A stretch of 64,000 nt of DNA from Alkalimonas cellulosilytica (GTDB taxonomy: Bacteria > Pseudomonadota > Gammaproteobacteria > Enterobacterales > Alteromonadaceae): the NCBI RefSeq assembly GCF_036325985.1, contig NZ_JAUHLI010000009.1:124001-188000 (forward strand), read 5' to 3'. The translations under genes and the position numbers were made by a program. Position 1 is the first letter of the stretch, and the number at the start of each line of letters is the position of its first letter. The notes under the pieces are model-generated. The model searched no databases. It was not told the DNA's origin and saw only the letters and a list, made by a program, of their open reading frames with translations. Of the stretch, positions 58,397 through 64,000 are shown in pieces.

Positions 58397-59932
58397 TTAT
58401 TGGCTGGGCAGCATGGCCGCAGGCAGCAGGCTGCTTAAGCGGCCACTGGCCAGCAGCTCGGCGGCGGCTTTGATATCCGGCGCGAAGTAGCGATCTTCAG
58501 CATAAAAGCTGACCTGGTCGCGCAACAGCGCCCTGGCCTGCTCCAGCCGCTCGGTGGATTTGAGCGGTGCGCGAAAATCCAGTCCCTGCACGGCAGCCAG
58601 GTACTCGACGGCCAATACACCACGGGTATTGTCGGCCATTTGTGCCAGCCGCCGGGCGGCGAAGGTGGCCATCGACACATGATCTTCCTGATTGGCCGAG
58701 GTCGGTAGGCTGTCGACACTGGCCGGGTGCGCCAGCGACTTGTTTTCCGATGCCAAAGCCGCCGAAGTAACCTGGGCAATCATAAAGCCACTGTTAACAC
58801 CGCCGTTGTTGACCAAGAAGGCCGGCAGTTTGCTGAGGCTGGCATCAATCAGCAGCGCCATCCGCCGTTCGGACAAAGAGCCGACTTCGGCAATCGCCAG
58901 CGCCAGATTATCGGCCGCCATCGCCACCGGCTCGGCGTGAAAGTTACCACCGGAGAGGATATCGCCTTCTTCAGCAAACACCAGTGGGTTGTCGGTGACG
59001 CCATTGGCTTCAGTTTCCAGCACCACAGCCGCCTGGCGGATTTGCGTCAAGCAAGCGCCCATGACCTGCGGCTGACAGCGCAGGCTGTAAGGATCCTGCA
59101 CCTTTTCACAATCCTGATGCGAGTCGCCAAGCTCGGAGCGATCACTGAGCAGATGGCGGTAAATGGCGGCGGCATCGATCTGACCCTGCTGACCACGGAT
59201 GGCATGAATGCGGGCATCAAAGGGCGAGCGGCTGCCAAGGGCGGCTTCCACACTGAGTGCACCAATTACGCTGGCCGCAGCAAACAAGTCTTCGGCTTTA
59301 AACAGGCCTTCCAGCGCCAGGGCGGTGGAGGCCTGGGTGCCGTTCAGCAGTGCCAGACCTTCTTTGGCCGCCAGCACCACAGGTGCAAGCCCAGCCAGTT
59401 GCAAGCCTTGTTTGGCTGGCAGTTGCTTGCCCTGATAACGCACCTCGCCTTCACCAATCAGCGGCAGTACCATGTGCGCCAGCGGGGCCAAATCGCCGGA
59501 GGCGCCGACTGAGCCCTGGGCTGGAATGCAGGGGTACACGCCTTGATTGATCATAGCAATCATCGCATCGATGATTTCTGGCCTGATGCCAGAGTAGCCC
59601 CGCGACAGGGAGTTGACCTTTAAAATCATCATCAGCCGCACCGTCTGGTCGGCCATCAGCTCGCCATAGCCGGCCGCGTGCGACAGCACAATGGAGCGTT
59701 GCAGCAATTCCAATTGATCCGGGGCTATCTTGGTATTGGCCAACAGACCAAAACCGGTGTTGATGCCATAGACGGTTTTACCTTTGGCCAGCACATCGGC
59801 CACGGTTTTGGCCGAGGCGGCAATCGCCGGGTAAGCGGCTTTATCCAGGGCAATGGCTTGGTCATTTTGCCAAAGCTGGCGCAATTGGCTCAGGCTGAGC
59901 TGGCCGGGTGTCAATGTAAATGGGGTGGTCAT
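58397..59932 (-). CDS. hutH: Histidine ammonia-lyase
   Basis: Converts histidine to urocanate and ammonia. 511 residues with the self-cyclising ASG triad ([14 protein letters not shown], about residues 142-144) that forms the MIO cofactor, and YGINTGFG. Last of the hutC-hutU-hutH run, 3 bases after hutU. Confidence 0.97.
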   Translation of the reverse strand: MTTPFTLTPGQLSLSQLRQLWQNDQAIALDKAAYPAIAASAKTVADVLAKGKTVYGINTGFGLLANTKIAPDQLELLQRSIVLSHAAGYGELMADQTVRLMMILKVNSLSRGYSGIRPEIIDAMIAMINQGVYPCIPAQGSVGASGDLAPLAHMVLPLIGEGEVRYQGKQLPAKQGLQLAGLAPVVLAAKEGLALLNGTQASTALALEGLFKAEDLFAAASVIGALSVEAALGSRSPFDARIHAIRGQQGQIDAAAIYRHLLSDRSELGDSHQDCEKVQDPYSLRCQPQVMGACLTQIRQAAVVLETEANGVTDNPLVFAEEGDILSGGNFHAEPVAMAADNLALAIAEVGSLSERRMALLIDASLSKLPAFLVNNGGVNSGFMIAQVTSAALASENKSLAHPASVDSLPTSANQEDHVSMATFAARRLAQMADNTRGVLAVEYLAAVQGLDFRAPLKSTERLEQARALLRDQVSFYAEDRYFAPDIKAAAELLASGRLSSLLPAAMLPSQ

Positions 59933-59935
59933 GGC

Positions 59936-61618
59936 TTACTCCTTGGTGCTCAACATCGGTAAATCCAGCCCTTGCTCGCGGGCGCAGTTTTGGGCAATGT
60001 CGTAGCCGGCATCGGCATGGCGCATCACGCCGGTCCCCGGATCGTTCCACAGAACCCGGCCCAGTCGTTTGGCAGCTGCTTCGGTGCCATCGGCCACGAT
60101 CACCACACCTGAGTGCTGGCTGTAGCCCATGCCGACACCACCACCGTGGTGCAGGGAAACCCAGCTGGCGCCACCGGCGGTGTTCAGCAAGGCGTTCAGT
60201 AGTGGCCAGTCGGAGACAGCATCCGAGCCATCCAGCATGGCTTCGGTTTCACGGTTCGGGCTGGCAACGGAGCCGGAGTCCAGATGGTCACGGCCAATCA
60301 CGATAGGGGCTTTTAGCTCACCGTTTTTTACCATCTCGTTAAAGGCCAGCGCGATCCGGGCGCGATCTTTTAAGCCAATCCAGCAGATGCGGGCTGGCAG
60401 GCCCTGAAAGTGGATTTTCTCACGCGCCATATCCAGCCAGTGGTGCAGGTGCGGGTTGTCCGGGATCAGCTCTTTGACTTTTTGGTCAGTCTTGTAAATG
60501 TCTTCCGGATCGCCCGACAGCGCCACCCAGCGAAATGGTCCAACACCTTCACAAAACAGCGGCCGGATGTAGGCCGGCACAAAGCCCGGGTAATCAAAGG
60601 CATTGTGCACGCCTTCGTCCTTGGCCATCTGACGGATGTTGTTGCCGTAATCGACTGCGACGGCGCCTTTGCTCTGCATATCGAGCGTCGCCTGAACTTG
60701 CACTGCCATTGACTGCTTGGCGGCTTTGACCACCTGATCCGGGTTTTGCAGGCGGCGTTCGGCTGCTTCAGTCATGCTCCAGCCTTGTGGCAGGTACCCA
60801 TTCAGTGGGTCGTGGGCAGAGGTTTGATCGGTCACCACATCCGGGATGATGTTGCGCTCTACCAGCTCGGCAAAGACATCGGCGGCATTGGCCAGCAAAC
60901 CGATGGACGTGGGCTTGCCGGAGGCTTTGGCTTGCTCCAGCAACTCCAGCGCCTGATCCAGACTGGTGGCTTTGACATCGACGTAGCCGGTGCGCAGGCG
61001 GAAATCAATGCGGCTTTCATCCACTTCACAGGCAATCATATGAAAACCGGCCATGGTGCCGGCCAGTGGCTGAGCGCCGCCCATGCCGCCCAGGCCTCCG
61101 GTCAGGATCCACTTGCCGCTGGCATCGCCATTGAAATGCTGTTTGGCCATGGCGACAAAGGTCTCGTAAGTGCCTTGCACGATGCCTTGCGAGCCGATGT
61201 AAATCCAGGAGCCGGCCGTCATCTGGCCGTACATCATCAGGCCTTTTTTATCCAGCTCGTTAAAGTGCTCCCAGTTGGCCCAGGCCGGCACCAGATTGGA
61301 GTTGGCAATCAGCACCCGGGGCGCATCCGGGTGGGTGGGGAAGACCCCGACCGGCTTGCCGCTTTGCACCAGCAAGGTCTGGTCGTCTTCCAGCCGGTCC
61401 AGTACTTCAACAATTTTATTGAAGCAGGCCCAGTCGCGGGCCGCCCGGCCGATACCGCCGTACACCACCAGCGATTGCGGGTGCTCGGCCACATCCGGGT
61501 CCAGGTTGTTCATCAGCATGCGTTTGGCGGCTTCGGTCAGCCAGCTTTTGGCGGTTTTTTCCGCACCTCTGGTGGCGCGGATCACCCGACTGTTATCGAT
61601 ACGTGGATCAGACATCAT
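59936..61618 (-). CDS. hutU: Urocanate hydratase
   Basis: NAD-dependent hydration of urocanate to imidazolonepropionate. 560 residues; [32 protein letters not shown] (NAD site) and [15 protein letters not shown] are family hallmarks. It overlaps the hutC stop (ATGA). AGGAG fits the second of its two adjacent ATGs (61615) slightly better than the first. Confidence 0.97.
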   Translation of the reverse strand: MMSDPRIDNSRVIRATRGAEKTAKSWLTEAAKRMLMNNLDPDVAEHPQSLVVYGGIGRAARDWACFNKIVEVLDRLEDDQTLLVQSGKPVGVFPTHPDAPRVLIANSNLVPAWANWEHFNELDKKGLMMYGQMTAGSWIYIGSQGIVQGTYETFVAMAKQHFNGDASGKWILTGGLGGMGGAQPLAGTMAGFHMIACEVDESRIDFRLRTGYVDVKATSLDQALELLEQAKASGKPTSIGLLANAADVFAELVERNIIPDVVTDQTSAHDPLNGYLPQGWSMTEAAERRLQNPDQVVKAAKQSMAVQVQATLDMQSKGAVAVDYGNNIRQMAKDEGVHNAFDYPGFVPAYIRPLFCEGVGPFRWVALSGDPEDIYKTDQKVKELIPDNPHLHHWLDMAREKIHFQGLPARICWIGLKDRARIALAFNEMVKNGELKAPIVIGRDHLDSGSVASPNRETEAMLDGSDAVSDWPLLNALLNTAGGASWVSLHHGGGVGMGYSQHSGVVIVADGTEAAAKRLGRVLWNDPGTGVMRHADAGYDIAQNCAREQGLDLPMLSTKE

Positions 61619-62343
61619 GAGCTCCTGGTTGCGCCTGCTGGCGCGAAATTTAAATGGCCCCCGAGCCGGTAACGGCTGCCCGGGGAGGTCAGGTACGCCA
61701 GGCTGACGGCACCATCGCGGCTAAAGGTGCGACGGGTCAGACGCAGGCAGGGTTCGGGTTTCTTCAATTGCAAATGCTGGCAGGTGAAGCTGTCCGGTAA
61801 GATGGCTTCCACCGTATGCTCCGCCTCGGTCAGCGGTGCCACCTGGCTTAAATACAGGTGCGGCGTGATGGCGGAAAAATCCTGCGCCATGTAATCCGGA
61901 ACTTGCCGCGGATTGACGTAACGGGCTTCCAGTTGCAGCGGATGGCGGTCTTCAAAATGCACAATCAGCGAGAAAAACACCCGCTCGTTGTGCTTTAAAC
62001 CGAGCGCCGCCGCCACGGTGGCCGGGCAGGGCAGCTCGGTCAATTGGATCAGCTCGGCCCGGTAGCTGTGACCGCGGCTGTAGATTTCATCGGCAATGTT
62101 GCGAATTTCCAGCAAGGAGGATTGCGATTTCAGTGCCGCAACAAAGCTGCCCACACCCTGGGTGCGGTACAAAATGCCTTGCTCGGTCAGCTCTTGCAGC
62201 GCGCGGCGGGCGGTCATCCGGCTTACGGCAAACTGCTCGGCCAGCTCATTCTCGGACGGCACCCGGCTGTGTTCGGGCCAGGCACCGATTTCGATCTGCG
62301 TCAGCATGAAATCTTTGATTTCGGCAAATTTGGCGACGGCCAT
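61615..62343 (-). CDS. hutC: Histidine utilisation repressor HutC
   Basis: GntR/HutC-family repressor released by urocanate. 242 residues: N-terminal winged helix ([25 protein letters not shown]) and C-terminal UTRA ligand domain (about 90-235). ATG 62343 is used (AAGGGA upstream); the frame opens earlier at a TTG. It heads hutC-hutU-hutH and is divergent from hutI, with its likely operator at 62397-62408. Confidence 0.94.
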   Translation of the reverse strand: MAVAKFAEIKDFMLTQIEIGAWPEHSRVPSENELAEQFAVSRMTARRALQELTEQGILYRTQGVGSFVAALKSQSSLLEIRNIADEIYSRGHSYRAELIQLTELPCPATVAAALGLKHNERVFFSLIVHFEDRHPLQLEARYVNPRQVPDYMAQDFSAITPHLYLSQVAPLTEAEHTVEAILPDSFTCQHLQLKKPEPCLRLTRRTFSRDGAVSLAYLTSPGSRYRLGGHLNFAPAGATRSS

Positions 62344-62396
62344 GCGGTGGCGATCCCTTGGTGGCAACGGTTGCTAATAAAAATAGCCGATCTTGG

Positions 62397-62408
62397 TTGT
62401 ATATACAA
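62397..62408. promoter_or_regulatory. HutC operator between hutC and hutI
   Basis: Perfect 12-base palindrome TTGTATATACAA, the known HutC-type core. TTGTAT also serves as a -35 for TACACT (62419-62424) with a 16-base spacer, toward hutI, so repressor binding would cover the promoter. Confidence 0.82.
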
Positions 62409-62466
62409 GTTTTTGCGGTACACTATTTTTATGAAAACAGTACTGAATTGATCCCGGAGTAGCTTA

Positions 62467-63699
62467 ATGACTGAATTTGATGCGGTTTGGCTCAATGCCA
62501 ATCTGGCCACCATGCAAGCCGGCAGCGAACCCTATGGCGCCATCACCGATGCTGCCATAGCGGTAAAAGACGGCCGCATTGCCTGGCTGGGTCCGAAAAG
62601 TGAACTGCCCGCCTTTGATGCGCTCAGTACCCCTTTGTACGATGTGCAGGGACAGTGGCTGATGCCGGGGCTGATCGATTGCCATACCCACTTGGTCTAT
62701 GGTGGCAACCGGGCCAATGAGTTTGAAATGCGGCTGCAAGGCGCCAGCTATGAGGCCATTGCCAAAGCCGGGGGCGGTATTCGCTCCACCGTTAAAGCCA
62801 CCCGCGAGGCCAGTGCCGAGCAGCTGTTTGTGCTTGGCAAAGACCGGCTCAATGCCTTGCTGTCGCAAGGGGTGACCGAAGTGGAAATTAAATCCGGCTA
62901 CGGACTGGACTTGGCCAGCGAGCAAAAAATGCTGCAGGTGGCGCGTGAGCTGGCGGTGCATCACCCCATTCGTATCCATACCACCTTTTTGGGCGCTCAT
63001 GCCCTGCCGCCGGAGTTTAGCGACAGCGATGCCTACATCGATTACCTGTGCCAGACCATGCTGCCCGAGCTGCACCGACAGCAGCTGGTCGATGCGGTCG
63101 ATGTGTTTTGCGAAGGCATCGGCTTTAGCGTCGAACAAAGCCGCCGGCTGTTTCAAACCGCCACAGCGCTGGGATTGCCGGTCAAAGCCCATGCCGAGCA
63201 GTTGTCCAATCTGGGGGGCAGTGCCCTGGTGGCCGAGTTTGGTGGCTTGTCGGCCGATCATATCGAGTATCTGGATGAGGCCGGTGTGCAGGCGATGGCG
63301 AAAGCCGGCACTGTGGCCGTGTTGCTGCCCGGTGCTTTTTACTTTTTAAAAGAAACCAAAAAGCCACCGATTGAACTGCTGCGCCGTTATCAGGTGCCGA
63401 TGGCCATCGCCACCGATCTCAATCCTGGCACCTCGCCGCTGTGCAATTTGCCGCTGATGCTGAATATGGCCTGCACCTTCTTTGCGCTAACCCCGGAAGA
63501 AGCTTTGCTTGGCGTGACCCGCCATGCCGCGACAGCGCTGGGTATCCGTGATGCCGGCACCCTGGCCATTGGCAACAAAGCTGACTTTGGCTGTTATGCC
63601 ATCAGCCAGCCGGCGGAGCTGGTGTACCAGCAGGGGGTGAATTCCTTGCGGCAATTGGTGGTGAATGGCATGCCAGTAGTGATACCCGGCTGTCCCTGA
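62467..63699 (+). CDS. hutI: Imidazolonepropionase
   Basis: Amidohydrolase that opens the imidazolone ring to give formiminoglutamate. 410 residues: [10 protein letters not shown] (metal His pair), [19 protein letters not shown], and [14 protein letters not shown] lies before the ATG. The enzyme for the following step (HutG or HutF/HutE route) is not in the window. Confidence 0.97.
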   Translation: MTEFDAVWLNANLATMQAGSEPYGAITDAAIAVKDGRIAWLGPKSELPAFDALSTPLYDVQGQWLMPGLIDCHTHLVYGGNRANEFEMRLQGASYEAIAKAGGGIRSTVKATREASAEQLFVLGKDRLNALLSQGVTEVEIKSGYGLDLASEQKMLQVARELAVHHPIRIHTTFLGAHALPPEFSDSDAYIDYLCQTMLPELHRQQLVDAVDVFCEGIGFSVEQSRRLFQTATALGLPVKAHAEQLSNLGGSALVAEFGGLSADHIEYLDEAGVQAMAKAGTVAVLLPGAFYFLKETKKPPIELLRRYQVPMAIATDLNPGTSPLCNLPLMLNMACTFFALTPEEALLGVTRHAATALGIRDAGTLAIGNKADFGCYAISQPAELVYQQGVNSLRQLVVNGMPVVIPGCP

Positions 63700-63700
63700 C

Positions 63701-63728
63701 TTTACAATTAGACCAAAGCAGCTATGCT
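63701..63728 (+). promoter_or_regulatory. Sigma-70 promoter of the last gene
   Basis: TTTACA (63701-63706), 16-base spacer, TATGCT (63723-63728), 31 bases before the start at 63759. Confidence 0.65.
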
Positions 63729-63758
63729 AGGCGGATGAATGCTACTGAGTTGTAAAGA

Positions 63759-64000
63759 ATGCGCGTTTTAACTGCTTGCCTGCTGGCGATCCCCTTACCA
63801 ACCTTTGCCGCAATTTCATCAGTGCCGGCCTGGTTGCTATGGTGGCCATTGGCGCTGGTGGTTGTGATCTTGCTGTTGTTATGGCGGATCCGGGTGCTGC
63901 AGCAGCAACTGCGTCAGCGAGTGCCGCTGACTGAGCCAGAGCATGCTTTACTGCATGACGAAATCAGTGGTTATCCCAACAAGGAGCTGTTGCGGCGACA
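63759..64000 (+). CDS. Membrane protein, probable GGDEF-family, partial
   Basis: Cut by the window end; 80 codons visible. Begins MRVLTACLLAIPLPTFA (signal peptide or first membrane segment), then a strong membrane segment (WLLWWPLALVVVILLLLW), a Gln/Arg-rich linker, and HDEISGYPNKELLRR, which resembles the D-x-L-T-G-L-P-N-R start of GGDEF domains. That domain assignment is tentative because only its first residues are seen. Confidence 0.55.
   Translation, partial: MRVLTACLLAIPLPTFAAISSVPAWLLWWPLALVVVILLLLWRIRVLQQQLRQRVPLTEPEHALLHDEISGYPNKELLRR

Noticed and set aside
63735..63755. Six-codon leader ORF before the last gene
   Set aside because: ATG to TAA with no ribosome site and no attenuator-like structure; probably chance.

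Overview
This is a chromosomal, mostly housekeeping window from a free-living gammaproteobacterium. Gene order is that of the Alteromonadales/Vibrio/Shewanella type. The lines of evidence are purA-motX-rnr with a sodium-motor MotX protein, the psd-rsgA/orn pair, the amiB-mutL-miaA-hfq-hflX-hflK-hflC cluster, ftsY-ftsE-ftsX, glnA-ntrB-ntrC and hutHUC/hutI. The proteins are strikingly glutamine-rich. I infer a relative of Rheinheimera/Alishewanella/Arsukibacterium, but the sequence alone does not prove the genus. I saw no prophage, IS transposase or CRISPR array.

Layout. 0.1-2.4 kb: dsbD, divergent from groES-groEL, which has a clear sigma-32 promoter. 4.1-5.3 kb: an AT-richer accessory island just after groEL. 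It holds an antisense secreted-protein gene, a stretch of small hairpins, a 64-codon ORF and the 3' end (domains V and VI) of a group II intron, and it is closed by a second copy of the groEL 3' flank and terminator. 5.5-10.5 kb: DUF3016 protein, small hypothetical, MerC-like membrane protein, GDPD, psd, rsgA, orn, tRNA-Gly. 10.6-20.1 kb: queG, then the tsaE-amiB-mutL-miaA-hfq-hflX-hflK-hflC run. 20.2-28 kb: a class V aminotransferase-fold protein, purA, an S41 protease lipoprotein, motX, rnr, rsmD. 28-33.1 kb: ftsY-ftsE-ftsX, an EAL/HDOD signalling gene, and rpoH preceded by a perfect CIRCE operator. 33.2-41 kb: LprI-like and YjdM proteins, yibQ-like/envC/gpmI, yibN-grxC-secB, and a degenerate GGDEF-EAL protein. 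41.2-45.5 kb: trmL, a lysophospholipase-like hydrolase, cpxA-cpxR and divergent cpxP. 45.5-50.2 kb: ntrC, ntrB, a DUF4124 gene and glnA with sigma-54/NtrC control sites. 50.5-58.2 kb: typA, a BrkB-family protein, dtd, fabY-like, a dinucleotide-binding oxidoreductase, a membrane protein with a possible Mrr-like domain, and a chemotaxis receptor. 58.4-63.7 kb: histidine utilisation genes hutH-hutU-hutC with divergent hutI. 63.76 kb to the end: the start of a membrane protein that probably leads into a GGDEF-type domain.

Shared themes. Heat shock and protein quality control recur (groESL, rpoH, hflKC, hfq, secB, dsbD), with two different control signals visible: a sigma-32 promoter at groES and CIRCE at rpoH. 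Envelope stress and cell-wall splitting are represented by cpxRAP, amiB, envC and ftsEX, where FtsEX-EnvC-AmiB form one known pathway. Nitrogen supply is represented by glnA-ntrBC and by hut genes that release ammonia and glutamate from histidine.

The two most unusual things are the group II intron remnant, whose 3' exon is exactly the sequence following the first two bases of the groEL stop codon, and the perfect CIRCE operator lying over the likely promoter of rpoH.
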